Counted from the first letter of the stretch, positions 16,758 through 26,796 are shown. The stretch is DNA of 64,000 nt from Amygdalobacter indicium (GCF_029101545.1 NZ_CP118866.1:620001-684000); one strand, 5' to 3'. A program made the numbers and translations. The notes: generated by a model from the sequence alone, not told the origin.

Positions 16758-16771
16758 GGGAGATTGACCGC

Positions 16772-18286
16772 ATGACGGAAGCTGACTTTATAAACGAGAC
16801 GAATAATATCGGAGATACGCCCAAAGTACCGTACAATTTGGAGGCTGAGAAAGCTGTTTTGGGCTGTATGTTGGCCGGTAAGAATTATTTGGCAACATTG
16901 CTGCCTTTATTAAACGAGGGCGATTTTTATGCAGCCAGACATCAAATTATTTTTAAGGCGATTTGTCGACTGGTAAATGAACGTAAAGCTGTAGATGCTT
17001 TAACTTTAGCCGATAAATTGGAAGCTTCCGGTCAGCTGGAGGAAATCGGAACGATGGCCTATATCGACGAATTGGCTAACGCTCCCAGAATTTTGGAAAA
17101 TGCGCAGCAATACGCCAAATTGGTACACAGTAAAGCCGAATTGCGGCAGTTGCAGCAGGCTTTGCAGGAAGTAACGGCACTTTTGCAGAAGAGTGACAGT
17201 GCGGAAGAGGTGATGGACAGCCTTGTATCCAAGCTGCTGCAGATCCGCAAGTTATCCAAAGATAGCGGTTTACAGGCGATTTGGCCGATTATGGATGAAA
17301 CTTTGGCCTATTTACAAGAAATTGATAAATCGGGCAGTCGCTTTCGCGGCTTGAAAACTTATTATCCTTCGCTGGACTTGGCTTACGGCGGCTTGAAACC
17401 CGGTTCTTTGAACATTTTAGCTGCTCGACCGGCGATGGGTAAATCGGCTTTAGCTGTAAATATAGCCTGTAATGTCGCCTGCCTGGCCAAATTACCGGTA
17501 ATAATTTTCAGCTTGGAGATGAGCAAACAGGAAATTTCCATCCGCCTTATGTCGGGAATCAATTTTATCAATGCTTCCGATTTCAACAAGCCGCCTTTTC
17601 CACAGGAATTTTGGTCCAAAGTATCAGAAGCTGCCATTAAATTTTATGATGCACCGATTTATATTGACGATCGTCCCGGCATAACCCCTTTTGAAATTTT
17701 GAGCAAGGCCAGACAATTAAAATTGGAAAAAGGTTTAGGTTTAATTGTTGTCGACTATCTTCAGTTGATGCAGTCGGATAATCGCAGTGATTCGAGACAA
17801 CAGGACGTTTCCGATCTTTCACGTAATCTCAAACTTTTAGCCAAAGAACTGGAAGTGCCGGTAATTGCCCTCTCGCAGCTTTCACGTGCTTGTGAAGCCC
17901 GGCAGAATCGCCGGCCGATATTATCGGATTTGCGGGAGTCAGGTTCAATTGAACAGGATGCCGATACGGTAACTTTTATTTATCGTGATTCTTATTACAA
18001 AGAAAAAGAAGAAGGCATTACGGAAAATTCTGCTGTTAGTGAGGCGGAGATTATTATTGCCAAAAACAGGCACGGAAAAACAACAACTGTTAAGTTGAAC
18101 TGGATGCCGGATTATACATTGTTTGCCGAGAACAGCAATTTGGAGGCGCCGCCTGAAGCCCATAATCAGGATTTTGACGAATTTACACCCGATAAATTGA
18201 GCCCGAACTTTTTGCCGCCTGTAAGCTCCGAAACTGCGGCCACTTCGTCTACAGCCGAAGAAGTCGTACCGGATTTACCTTTTTGA
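16772..18286 (+). CDS. dnaB: Replicative DNA helicase DnaB
   Basis: Hexameric helicase that opens the replication fork. The N-terminal domain (PYNLEAEKAVLGCMLAG) and the RecA-like C-domain are complete: Walker A in NILAARPAMGKSALAVNIA (near residue 220), IFSLEMSK, Walker B region LGLIVVDYLQLM, and the arginine-finger region LSRACEARQNRRPILSDLRESGSIEQDAD (given as LSDLRESGSIEQD). Start chosen at ATG 16772 after GAGGGA. A longer TTG start at 16754 overlaps rplI and is less likely. A 50-residue acidic tail closes the 504-residue protein. Confidence 0.97.
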   Translation: MTEADFINETNNIGDTPKVPYNLEAEKAVLGCMLAGKNYLATLLPLLNEGDFYAARHQIIFKAICRLVNERKAVDALTLADKLEASGQLEEIGTMAYIDELANAPRILENAQQYAKLVHSKAELRQLQQALQEVTALLQKSDSAEEVMDSLVSKLLQIRKLSKDSGLQAIWPIMDETLAYLQEIDKSGSRFRGLKTYYPSLDLAYGGLKPGSLNILAARPAMGKSALAVNIACNVACLAKLPVIIFSLEMSKQEISIRLMSGINFINASDFNKPPFPQEFWSKVSEAAIKFYDAPIYIDDRPGITPFEILSKARQLKLEKGLGLIVVDYLQLMQSDNRSDSRQQDVSDLSRNLKLLAKELEVPVIALSQLSRACEARQNRRPILSDLRESGSIEQDADTVTFIYRDSYYKEKEEGITENSAVSEAEIIIAKNRHGKTTTVKLNWMPDYTLFAENSNLEAPPEAHNQDFDEFTPDKLSPNFLPPVSSETAATSSTAEEVVPDLPF

Positions 18287-18322
18287 CGTTGCTCAGGCAA
18301 CAAGTGGAGGCTGGGCATTAAT

Positions 18323-19873
18323 ATGGCCGATAAATTGACGAAAAAATTTTTAGAGCAGTTAAATAATTTTGTAAAAGACAGACAACCGGAAAAAATTTGG
18401 CTTGCCTGTTCCGGCGGCCCTGATTCACTAGCTCTGCTTTGGCTTTTAGCTGATAATTTGCCGCCTGAGATAAGTTTGAACGTTTTACATGTTTGGCATA
18501 ATTTACGTGCGGAAGCGGAAGCGGAATATTACAAATTAGCTGCCTCTTTACCTAAGCGAGTGCAGAAATTTCAGGCTTTTTATGCTGACGTTAAGGCCTA
18601 TGCGCACGATTGCAATTTAAGTGCTGAAGTTGCTGCCAGAGAATTAAGGCGTTCAGCTTACGCATATTGTACGAACGGGGAAGAAAAAGCATATGTTTGT
18701 TTGGCTCAACATGCCGATGATCAGGCCGAAACAATAATTTTGCACGTCTGTAAGGGGAGCGGCATGAACGGTTTATGCGGTATAGCTTCTTTAAAAAGAC
18801 ATTTAACGGCGCCTGAAACTGTAAAACAGATTAAAAACGCCGGTTACTTAAAACTTGTTACGGGAACTTGCGCAACCGAGAGACAATTTAGTGAGTTAAG
18901 TGCTTCAACTCTGAACAACGCCTGCTTTTATACGGCCTGGCGTCCGCTATTACCTTTATTGAAAAAGGAATTGCTTGAATATGTTAAAGCCCGCAAACTC
19001 GATTATTCGGTGGATCGGACCAATTATGACCCTCATTATGAGCGCAACTTTATTCGTCTGCAGCTTTTACCGGCTTTAACTGAGCGCTTCCCGCAGACTG
19101 TCGAAAAATTAGGTAATTTGGGCGCTACGGTTGAGCGTACTTTGCAGGCGACAGATTATTTGTTGGCTAATAATGCACAGATAAAAAAAGTCAGGGACTT
19201 ATCCGATGCGCAAAAATTGGAGGCGGGAGAAAAAGTTTTGGCTCTATCTTTTCTTGCAGCGGATAATAAAAGCGTTTTTTTAACTTTGCCTGAAACTGTC
19301 CGCAACCTTTATTTAGAACGGCAACTGCACAATAAATTCCCGGATTTGCTTTTATCAAGAACACAATACAATAACATACAGCATTTATTTAATCTTGCTC
19401 TCTACCGTCCTTGTAAAGATTTACGGCTTATAATTTTACGTAAAGATTGTTTAATGTTGCTGATCGATCGCTTGCTGTTAATATATTCGTCGCCGCACTT
19501 TAATTTTTCGCACGCATCGTTTGACCGCTCGCTGATATATAAGAAGTGTCGAAAATATTTTTTAGAACATTATGCCGTAATTTTACCTTTAAAATCCAAC
19601 TGGCGACGTTATTACCGCCTAAGCGGAGAATTGCCCGAAAATATGTGCCTGCGTACCATCCTGCCGGGTGACTATTTTAACGTCAATACCGCAAATTCCT
19701 GCAAGCGTCGCCTGCTTAGCGATTATTTGCACAAAAGCAACTTACCGGAATTTCTCTGGCCGGAATTATTGGTTCTTTCCGAGAAAAATAGCCGACATTT
19801 GTACCATCTGTTTTACAAAAATTTAACAAAATGGCAGACCTTCTCTTTATTATCAAATGACAAAAAACTGTAG
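18323..19873 (+). CDS. tilS: tRNA(Ile)-lysidine synthase
   Basis: Modifies the wobble cytidine of tRNA-Ile(CAU) to lysidine so it reads AUA; essential. The PP-loop ATPase site is IWLACSGGPDSLALLWLL (residues 29-46). Family blocks VLHVWHNLRAEAEAE, CLAQHADDQAETIILH, RPLLPLLKKELLEY and DRTNYDPHYERNFIR follow, and a C-terminal substrate domain ends it (516 residues). It lies ahead of hpt and ftsH, the classic Firmicute order. Confidence 0.95.
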   Translation: MADKLTKKFLEQLNNFVKDRQPEKIWLACSGGPDSLALLWLLADNLPPEISLNVLHVWHNLRAEAEAEYYKLAASLPKRVQKFQAFYADVKAYAHDCNLSAEVAARELRRSAYAYCTNGEEKAYVCLAQHADDQAETIILHVCKGSGMNGLCGIASLKRHLTAPETVKQIKNAGYLKLVTGTCATERQFSELSASTLNNACFYTAWRPLLPLLKKELLEYVKARKLDYSVDRTNYDPHYERNFIRLQLLPALTERFPQTVEKLGNLGATVERTLQATDYLLANNAQIKKVRDLSDAQKLEAGEKVLALSFLAADNKSVFLTLPETVRNLYLERQLHNKFPDLLLSRTQYNNIQHLFNLALYRPCKDLRLIILRKDCLMLLIDRLLLIYSSPHFNFSHASFDRSLIYKKCRKYFLEHYAVILPLKSNWRRYYRLSGELPENMCLRTILPGDYFNVNTANSCKRRLLSDYLHKSNLPEFLWPELLVLSEKNSRHLYHLFYKNLTKWQTFSLLSNDKKL

Positions 19874-19926
19874 TCGCAGGCTATTTGTGTTAAAATTAGA
19901 CGTACTTCGGTTAAAGGAGAATAGGC

Positions 19927-20499
19927 ATGACTCAGAGTAGGTTACCAGGTAAATTTTCGGAAATTGGCGGTATGTATCCGGCACATTTGTTGATTAGTCA
20001 GGACGAATTGACAGCTATGGTACAACGTTTAGGTAAACAAATTACGGAAGATTATTGTGGGAAACAAATTTTATTGGTTTCTATATTGAAAGGTTCCTTC
20101 ATTTTTTGCAGCGATTTGGTACGGGCGATTGATTTGCCGACGACAGTGGAATTCATGGCATGCAGCTCCTATGGTGACGGTACGAGCAGCAGCGGTAAAG
20201 TTAAAATTATTAAAGATCTGGATTGTGATATTAAAGATAAGCATGTAATACTGGTTGAAGATATTGTAGATACGGGATTAACTTTAAGTAAGTTAAAGGA
20301 AGTACTGTCTTTACGTCATCCGGCCAGCTTGAAGATTTGTACGGCGTTCGATAAACCTGTTAAACGTAAAGTTGAACTCCATCCGGAATATGTAGGTATT
20401 GAAGTCCCGGATGAGTTTATTATCGGTTACGGCCTGGATTATCAGAATTACTATCGTAATCTGTCGGAAATTTATGCCGCCAGACCGGTAGAAAATTAA
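19927..20499 (+). CDS. hpt: Hypoxanthine phosphoribosyltransferase
   Basis: Purine salvage enzyme that converts hypoxanthine or guanine plus PRPP to IMP or GMP. The 190-residue protein shows LLVSILKGSFIFCSDLVRAI, the PRPP site VILVEDIVDTGLTL, and the base-binding YVGIEVPDEFIIGYGLDY. It lies between tilS and ftsH and follows an AAAGGAG ribosome site. Confidence 0.97.
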   Translation: MTQSRLPGKFSEIGGMYPAHLLISQDELTAMVQRLGKQITEDYCGKQILLVSILKGSFIFCSDLVRAIDLPTTVEFMACSSYGDGTSSSGKVKIIKDLDCDIKDKHVILVEDIVDTGLTLSKLKEVLSLRHPASLKICTAFDKPVKRKVELHPEYVGIEVPDEFIIGYGLDYQNYYRNLSEIYAARPVEN

Positions 20500-20511
20500 A
20501 TTGGAGTTGTT

Positions 20512-22650
20512 ATGTTTGAAAAAGAAAAGCGAAAAACTAGAGGCATAAGACCTAATATCGGCACTTTTCTGTTGCTGATTCTGTTTGCGTTCATTGCAAT
20601 ATACTACTTTATGGGTGATAAAGAACCGGACACCGATTTGTCTGCAATTTTACAGTTGGTGGATGACGGTAAGGTCCAACATGTAGATATTGTTAATAAT
20701 AAGATTTCCGTTAAATTGATTGATACGCGGAAAGCCAAGCAGCCGGAGACAACTGTCACCGGAACTTCAGATGCTTCCTCGAATAACGATTCTTTGTTGA
20801 ATATATTGGCTAATAATAAGCAGACGGACAAAAATAAAATTGTTCTGGACGGCAGAACGATAAATAAGTATGTTTCACCCAACTGGATGAATTTATTACT
20901 TGAAAAGTTGGAAAAAGCCAAAGATAAATACGGCTTAACTTATAACTATACCGAACCTATAAGTCTCGGAGCCATGACCAATGTTATATTAATTTTGGTA
21001 ATGTTGGGTCTGTTGGCATTTTCAATGTGGAATTTATTCTTCCGGCAGATGGGCGAAGGGAAAAACCCTCTGAACTTCGGCGGCAGTAAAGCTAAAAGAG
21101 TTGATTTGAGTACCGACCCTGTGACTTTTGCCGATGTGGCCGGAGCCGATGAAGAAAAAGGTGAAATGCAGGAAATTGTCGATTTCCTGAAAAATCCGCA
21201 AAAGTATTATGCCCTCGGAGCTAAAATTCCGCGCGGTGTCCTTTTAGTCGGCCCTCCTGGTACCGGTAAGACTTTGTTGGCCAAGGCTGTCGCAACGGAA
21301 GCAGGTGTACCTTTTTATACCATTTCCGGTTCCGATTTCATGGAAATGTATGTCGGTGTCGGCGCTTCCCGTGTCAGAGAGATGTTTAATGAAGTCAAAA
21401 AACACACGCCGGCGATTATATTTATTGATGAAATTGATGCTATCGGTCGTCAGAGAGGCTCCGGTTTAGGCGGCGGCCATGATGAAAGAGAGCAGACTTT
21501 GAATCAGATCCTGGTTGAAATGGACGGTTTCAGTTCAACTCAGGGAATTATAGTTATGGCGGCCACCAACCGTCCTGACATTTTGGATGCAGCTTTGACC
21601 AGACCCGGTCGTTTCGATCGGCAAATTACTGTTTCACCGCCTGATATTCAAGGGCGTGAAGATATTTTGGCGGTACATGCCAAAGGTAAAAAATTGGCCA
21701 AGGGTATCGACTTACGTGAGATTGCCCGTATTACTCCGGGCTTTACAGGTGCCGATTTGGCTAATTTGCTGAATGAAGCGGCATTGTTGGCGGCGCGTAA
21801 AAATGCCAAAGAAATTACATATTTTGATATTCAGGATGCAATATTCAAAGTGATGCTCGGACCGGAGAAGAAAAACCGCATTATGAGCGAAAAGGAGAGA
21901 AGTATTACCGCGCACCACGAAGCCGGTCATGCCATTATGGTGCGGGCCATGAGTGAAACTGAAAGAGTTGAACGCGTTTCTATAATTTCAGCCGGTCAGG
22001 CGGGCGGATATACAGCCCATAAGCCCTTTGAAGATCTGTATTATGCCAGCAAGGATCATTTGTTGCAGAATATTATGATTGCTCTGGGCGGCCGCGGCGG
22101 CGAGCAATTGATTTTCAAACAAATAACTACCGGTGCTTCCAATGATTTGGAAAGCTGTAACAAGTTGGCCCGAAAGATGGTTACCGTTTACGGTATGGCC
22201 GAGCATATGGAAAATCTGGTATTCACGGAATCGGACGATATGTTTATGGGCCACGGTATCGGGCACAGTCACAGCTTCAGTGAACATACGGCACAACTTA
22301 TCGACAACAATGTTAAAGAAATAATTGATGCAGCTTACAAGCGGGTTATGACCTGCTTAAGTCAGCATGAGACGGCTTTGCGGAAAATTGCAGAGCGTTT
22401 GTTGGAAGTGGAACGTATTGATGAGGTAGAGTTTGAAATCCTTTATTTGGAGAACACACCGCCGGAGATTTTAGCTTTGGATGCTGTTAACCTTGGAAGA
22501 GAGCAGATGATTAAAGACGGCTTGTTGCCGACCAAGGATAATTTAGCGGAATTCAAGGAAAAGTATGCGGCCCAAAAAGCTGAAACCGAGAAGAAAAGAG
22601 CTATGGCGCAATTGCAGGCTGCTGAAGTTCCCGATTTAACTGAAGCTTAA
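20512..22650 (+). CDS. ftsH: ATP-dependent zinc metalloprotease FtsH
   Basis: Membrane-anchored AAA+ protease for membrane and regulatory protein turnover. Two transmembrane segments (about 17-34 and 155-177) flank an extracytoplasmic domain. The AAA module has Walker A GPPGTGKT (247-254), IIFIDEIDAIGRQRG, and the SRH ATNRPDILDAALTRPGRFDR (split motif). The protease has the zinc site HHEAGHAI. The length of 712 residues is slightly long because of a charged C-terminal tail. Third gene of tilS-hpt-ftsH, followed by a terminator. Confidence 0.97.
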   Translation: MFEKEKRKTRGIRPNIGTFLLLILFAFIAIYYFMGDKEPDTDLSAILQLVDDGKVQHVDIVNNKISVKLIDTRKAKQPETTVTGTSDASSNNDSLLNILANNKQTDKNKIVLDGRTINKYVSPNWMNLLLEKLEKAKDKYGLTYNYTEPISLGAMTNVILILVMLGLLAFSMWNLFFRQMGEGKNPLNFGGSKAKRVDLSTDPVTFADVAGADEEKGEMQEIVDFLKNPQKYYALGAKIPRGVLLVGPPGTGKTLLAKAVATEAGVPFYTISGSDFMEMYVGVGASRVREMFNEVKKHTPAIIFIDEIDAIGRQRGSGLGGGHDEREQTLNQILVEMDGFSSTQGIIVMAATNRPDILDAALTRPGRFDRQITVSPPDIQGREDILAVHAKGKKLAKGIDLREIARITPGFTGADLANLLNEAALLAARKNAKEITYFDIQDAIFKVMLGPEKKNRIMSEKERSITAHHEAGHAIMVRAMSETERVERVSIISAGQAGGYTAHKPFEDLYYASKDHLLQNIMIALGGRGGEQLIFKQITTGASNDLESCNKLARKMVTVYGMAEHMENLVFTESDDMFMGHGIGHSHSFSEHTAQLIDNNVKEIIDAAYKRVMTCLSQHETALRKIAERLLEVERIDEVEFEILYLENTPPEILALDAVNLGREQMIKDGLLPTKDNLAEFKEKYAAQKAETEKKRAMAQLQAAEVPDLTEA

Positions 22651-22692
22651 AAATAAGTCGGCGGCTGTTTGCCGCAGCGCAATAAGCGTAAT

Positions 22693-22749
22693 AAAAAGCA
22701 CATGGACTAACCATTAACGGTAATTTCCATGTGCTTTTTCATTTATCTT
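22693..22749. terminator. Bidirectional terminator between ftsH and murC
   Basis: AAAAAGCACATGGA pairs perfectly with TCCATGTGCTTTTT across a 29-base loop. The symmetry lets it stop ftsH rightwards and murC leftwards. Confidence 0.85.
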
Positions 22750-22791
22750 ATCGGCAATTATCGGCAAGCGACAAGAGCAATAAGACTGTTG

Positions 22792-24303
22792 TTACAATTT
22801 CTCGTCAGCCAATCTCTGACCGACAGCTCTGACTTCCTCCGGCCCTAAGAATAGGACCAAATCACCGGGGTGACACAATTCCGCTAAACGCTTTTTTATC
22901 TGCTCATAATCCGGTTGCAATTCCGCATGCCCGCCGGCAGCATTGATAGCGTCGACCAGCATCTGCGAGCTGACACCGAAATCGCTCTGCTCCCGGTCGC
23001 TGAAAATATTCATGAACAGAACATGCTCCGCATTTTTCAAGGCATCGACATAATCCGGGAAAAGATTCTTTACGCGACCGTAGGTTAACGGTTGATAAAC
23101 AACATAGCGATGCTTGTACGGCAGCTTGGCGGCAGCCATAATTGTAGCTTTAGTTGCTGTCGGATGATGGGCGTAATCGCCGACAATCGTCGCTCCCCGG
23201 AAAGTTCCTTTAACTTCAAAGCGCCCGTCAGCGCCGTGAAATTCAGCCAAAGCTTTAACTATAGTTTCAATATTGGCGCCGTATAAATCGGCTGCCGCTA
23301 AAGCCGCCAAAGCATTCAGGACATTATGGCGTCCGGGAACTTGTAATTTTACTTTCGTTAAGAATTGGCCCTGTTTATAAAAATCGAACTCGGGATAGCC
23401 GGCGTTATAAGTTAAATTAAAAGCCGCATAATCAGGTAATTTATGTTCCGCCCACATTCTGACCAATTCATCTTCACTTGTATTTTTAATTTCGGGATAA
23501 TTGTCCGAATCGATGATATTGAAACTGTAAAGATTGACGTGGCCGTTTGCTTTTTCCGCCCGCATACGAGCAGCAGCTTCCAGACATTTATCAATATGCT
23601 TACCTCGATCGAGCACAATCAGCTGACCGTCTGCCGGAATATTGGCGATAAAGCGGGCAAAGCAATTGATGAGATTGTCCATGGTTTTGAAATAATCCAA
23701 ATGATCATTGTCAATGTTCAATAAAATAGCTGTACTGCTGCGGAAATTGAGTAAACTGGAATTATATTCACAAGCTTCCGAGATTAAAAGCTCTCCCGGT
23801 TTACCGGAACGAACTGTGGAACCGTTAAAAGCACTGAATTCCGCTCCCAAATGTACGGACGGATCGAAGTTATCCGCAATCAGCATGGAAGATAACATGG
23901 AAGTTGTTGTCGTTTTACCGTGAGTGCCGGCGACGTTAATCACCTTGTTGTAATATCTTGTCAACCAGCCGAGAAATTCCGCCCGATCGATAATCGGAAT
24001 ACCTAATTCCTCGCAACGATTCAATTCCGGATTCGGTCGTTTAATAGCAGCCGTATAAATAGCCGCATCAGGGCCGAAATCATCAATCCACATACTATGG
24101 TGACTGTAATGAATAGTAATATTCAATTCTTTACTTAAGCGATCTGTTCGATCATTCTCGTGCGGATCGGAGCCGGCAACTTCATAGCCCAAATTGTGCG
24201 CCATAATAGCCAGACCGCTCATACTTATACCGCCGATGCCGACAAAAAACAAACGCGCATTGGCCGGTAAATCTTTTAATGAGTGTGGATGCATTGTTTC
24301 CAT
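22792..24303 (-). CDS. murC: UDP-N-acetylmuramate--L-alanine ligase
   Basis: Cytoplasmic Mur ligase that adds the first amino acid of the peptidoglycan stem. From the chosen start the protein has 503 residues. It shows the Rossmann entry RLFFVGIGGISMSGLA, the ATP loop NVAGTHGKTTTTSM (near residue 126), the UDP-MurNAc block LLISEACEYNSSLLNF, the ligase core VPGRHNVLNALAALAAA and DYAHHPTATKATI. The reading frame extends further upstream to 24462, but ATG 24303 follows GAGG at proper spacing and begins the conserved part. It is divergent from the PP2C gene. Confidence 0.95.
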   Translation of the reverse strand: METMHPHSLKDLPANARLFFVGIGGISMSGLAIMAHNLGYEVAGSDPHENDRTDRLSKELNITIHYSHHSMWIDDFGPDAAIYTAAIKRPNPELNRCEELGIPIIDRAEFLGWLTRYYNKVINVAGTHGKTTTTSMLSSMLIADNFDPSVHLGAEFSAFNGSTVRSGKPGELLISEACEYNSSLLNFRSSTAILLNIDNDHLDYFKTMDNLINCFARFIANIPADGQLIVLDRGKHIDKCLEAAARMRAEKANGHVNLYSFNIIDSDNYPEIKNTSEDELVRMWAEHKLPDYAAFNLTYNAGYPEFDFYKQGQFLTKVKLQVPGRHNVLNALAALAAADLYGANIETIVKALAEFHGADGRFEVKGTFRGATIVGDYAHHPTATKATIMAAAKLPYKHRYVVYQPLTYGRVKNLFPDYVDALKNAEHVLFMNIFSDREQSDFGVSSQMLVDAINAAGGHAELQPDYEQIKKRLAELCHPGDLVLFLGPEEVRAVGQRLADEKL

Positions 24304-24347
24304 AGAAAAACCTCTTTCTTTTATAATGATAACATATGTAAGGAACT

Positions 24348-24377
24348 TTGAATTGCCGGCGATATTTTTAGTATAAT
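24348..24377 (+). promoter_or_regulatory. Promoter of the PP2C phosphatase gene
   Basis: TTGAAT, 18-base spacer, consensus TATAAT, 30 bases before the GTG start, in the divergent region with murC. Confidence 0.55.
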
Positions 24378-24406
24378 AAGCGGAGAGCAAAGAGGGGTAG
24401 AAGACA

Positions 24407-26014
24407 GTGATTAAATACCGTGTGATTGCTATTTCGGAGACGGGAGCAGTCAGAGATAACAATGAAGATAATCTTTATCTTAATAGTGAATGGCGTCATG
24501 GCAGTGAAGTCAATGTACCTTATTGGCACTATTTGGATAAGACTGCAGATGCTTCATTGTTTGTCGTTTGTGACGGCATGGGGGGAGAAAGTTACGGTGA
24601 GGAAGCTTCATTAATTGCCGTTTCCGGTTTATCGGCCGTAGAAGACCGCTTAATTCACTCTTCCAAGCAGGATTTTGCAGAATTGATGCAGAGTTACCTG
24701 CTTATGGTTAATCAGGAAATATGCAATCGCATACGGACACATCACGGATTGAGAATGGGCACGACATTTTCTTCGCTGCTTATTCGCCATCGGACCGCCC
24801 GCTGTATTAATTTGGGCGACAGCCGAATTTATCTGTACCGTCGAGACAAGTTGAGACAATTGACGGTCGATCAGACGCAAGCGCAGAAATTGGCGGATTT
24901 AGGTCTGATCAGTCAAAGTGAAGTTAAAACGCATCCGGAGCACAATCGGCTGGTGCAGCATCTGGGCATATTTCCGAATGAATATAATTTGGAACCGGCT
25001 TTATCACCTGAAATCGAATTGGCCGTAGGCGATTGCTTTCTTTTATGCAGTGACGGATTGACCGATATGCTGTCGGACGAAACTATTCGAAAAATTTTAT
25101 CTACGAGTAAAGATATTAAATTGGCGGCGGAAGATTTAGTCCAGAAAGCGATAATTGCCGGCGGTAAAGATAATATAACCGTTATTTTGTTGCGAATAGA
25201 TAATATTAGTGATGAAAGACTGATGAAAAGCGGGCGGATTAAAACGGTTGCGCCGACGCAAGCAGCGGTAAAAACGGTGCTTAACCTGGAAGATACGCGG
25301 CAAAATCCTTTAATGAAGATGCGCCTGAATGAAAATTTATTGCATAATTTTCCGGCAGCGTCGATGCTTGATACCGGCGCAACGGGCGCGGACGGACTTG
25401 CAGATGAGGTTGAGACGGAGTTCAAGCATTTAAGTAAGGGTATCAGTAATTTTGACTTGTTGCAGCATCCTTATTTGGATTTTCAGAAGTTGGAAGAACA
25501 ACAGGCCTTACAAGAAGCGGATAAACATGAAAAACAGCTGTTACAGGAAAAATTGTTGCAGACTCGGAATAATGAGCACGTTGAACGGCATGAGACAGTC
25601 GTCGATACTGTTGTTAATACGGGCGAAAACAAGGGCAGCAATATTTTGATCAGCCGCGTATCGGGCAATAATGCATCAGCCAGCACTTTAAGCTTTTTTG
25701 ATGAAAATCGTACTTTGACGGAGCCGATTACTACCGATGATTTGCAACGCTTTAATCAAGCACGGGAAGCTGCCAGAAAAAGACAGATGGCCCAGCAGTT
25801 GAAGCAGAAAAAGCCGGATGAGGGCAAATACATCAGTCGCAATTTGCCGTATGTTACCCAAGCGTCGCCGGCTCAAACTAAAGGTAACTTTTCGGTAATT
25901 TGGCGCTTTATTTTGGCTTTGCTCGTTGTTATCGGCCTGGCGGCTTTTATCTATTATCTGTATCGCGTTTATGACTTTAATGTTGTCCTGTTTCTGCAGG
26001 ATTTATTCAGTTAG
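24407..26014 (+). CDS. Membrane-anchored PP2C-type serine/threonine protein phosphatase
   Basis: Metal-dependent phosphatase. The N-terminal ~270 residues carry the PP2C blocks GAVRDNNEDNLYLN, VVCDGMGGESYGEEAS, RMGTTFSSLLI, CINLGDSRIYLYR, LLCSDGLTDML and GGKDNITVILL. The start is GTG after AGAGGGG. Unlike the common 240-250-residue form, this protein has 535 residues: a ~220-residue charged, Q/E/K-rich linker and then one transmembrane helix (about 498-520, FILALLVVIGLAAFIYYLY) with a short outside tail. The usual partner PASTA kinase is not adjacent. The catalytic domain is predicted to be cytoplasmic. Confidence 0.9.
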   Translation: MIKYRVIAISETGAVRDNNEDNLYLNSEWRHGSEVNVPYWHYLDKTADASLFVVCDGMGGESYGEEASLIAVSGLSAVEDRLIHSSKQDFAELMQSYLLMVNQEICNRIRTHHGLRMGTTFSSLLIRHRTARCINLGDSRIYLYRRDKLRQLTVDQTQAQKLADLGLISQSEVKTHPEHNRLVQHLGIFPNEYNLEPALSPEIELAVGDCFLLCSDGLTDMLSDETIRKILSTSKDIKLAAEDLVQKAIIAGGKDNITVILLRIDNISDERLMKSGRIKTVAPTQAAVKTVLNLEDTRQNPLMKMRLNENLLHNFPAASMLDTGATGADGLADEVETEFKHLSKGISNFDLLQHPYLDFQKLEEQQALQEADKHEKQLLQEKLLQTRNNEHVERHETVVDTVVNTGENKGSNILISRVSGNNASASTLSFFDENRTLTEPITTDDLQRFNQAREAARKRQMAQQLKQKKPDEGKYISRNLPYVTQASPAQTKGNFSVIWRFILALLVVIGLAAFIYYLYRVYDFNVVLFLQDLFS

Positions 26015-26085
26015 GCCGCTTATAATGTGACGACGGTAACATTGATAAAATTGGTTAAAATAATTGTGTCAAAAATATAAACTTA

Positions 26086-26094
26086 TGCTATAAT
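26086..26094 (+). promoter_or_regulatory. Extended -10 promoter of the DUF805 gene
   Basis: TG-c-TATAAT located 29 bases before the start codon. Confidence 0.5.
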
Positions 26095-26123
26095 GATAAA
26101 AATTACTGAACGGGGGACTTTCT

Positions 26124-26687
26124 ATGTCGTTTATCGGAGATAGCATACGTAATTACTGTGTCAATTATTTTAACTTTAAAGGGCGGACAGGACGAGCCGA
26201 ATATTGGACAGTAACACTGATTTTAGTTGTTGTGAGTGTTTTGTTGAATAGTTTGAGTTCTTCCTTGCAAACGCTTTTCAACCTTTTAACAATTATTCCA
26301 AATATGGCAATGGTTATGCGGCGTGCAAATGACTCTAATCTAAGTAAAGTCGTAGTTGTTTTATATTATGTTTTTTCTTTCATGGGCGTGATTTTAATAC
26401 TTGTATCCTTACCCGCCGTAGCCGCCGTAACCACGTTTTCCCATGGCTTGAGCTCCACCTCTACAGGAGTTTATACTGTAATTTCTCTGATTTTCATTTC
26501 TTTTTTTACTATAGTCTCTACAATCATCGCCATTATTTTATGGCTGATAATAGCCTGCCGTAAGACAAGGGAAATTCCTTTTTCTACCAAGGATTCTGCC
26601 GCACATTTTGCCACGGATTTCACCACGGATTCCTCTATGGATTCCAACTCGGATTCCACCGCGGATCGGTATAACGTTAAACGATAA
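26124..26687 (+). CDS. DUF805 family membrane protein with repeat-built tail
   Basis: The N-terminus YFNFKGRTGRAEYWTVTLIL and the later MVMRRANDSNLSK match DUF805, a small family of multi-helix membrane proteins of unknown function. About three or four hydrophobic segments are visible. The last ~35 residues are soluble and built from a TDS-type repeat made by a 12-base tandem repeat. A good ribosome site (GGGGGA) precedes the ATG. No functional partner is evident nearby. Confidence 0.75.
   Translation: MSFIGDSIRNYCVNYFNFKGRTGRAEYWTVTLILVVVSVLLNSLSSSLQTLFNLLTIIPNMAMVMRRANDSNLSKVVVVLYYVFSFMGVILILVSLPAVAAVTTFSHGLSSTSTGVYTVISLIFISFFTIVSTIIAIILWLIIACRKTREIPFSTKDSAAHFATDFTTDSSMDSNSDSTADRYNVKR
26589..26669 (+). 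repeat. 12-base tandem repeat at the end of the DUF805 gene
   Basis: Units of the type ACGGATTCCACC follow each other in frame: about 4.7 clear units from 26613 plus two decayed ones before. They encode a T/S-D-S-x four-residue period. Unit changes would lengthen or shorten the tail without a frameshift. Confidence 0.65.
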
Positions 26688-26796
26688 TAGATTAAGCAAA
26701 TTGAATTACTGCCGTTTATTAACCTGTATATCTGCCGGGATATTCGCTGCTGTGATTATGCTTTGCCTCATCTGAATAAAATTGATGGAGAGAATT

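Noticed and set aside
24913..25425. Reverse-strand 170-residue frame inside the PP2C gene
   Set aside because: Serine/leucine-rich antisense shadow with no start signal; the forward PP2C motifs are complete.
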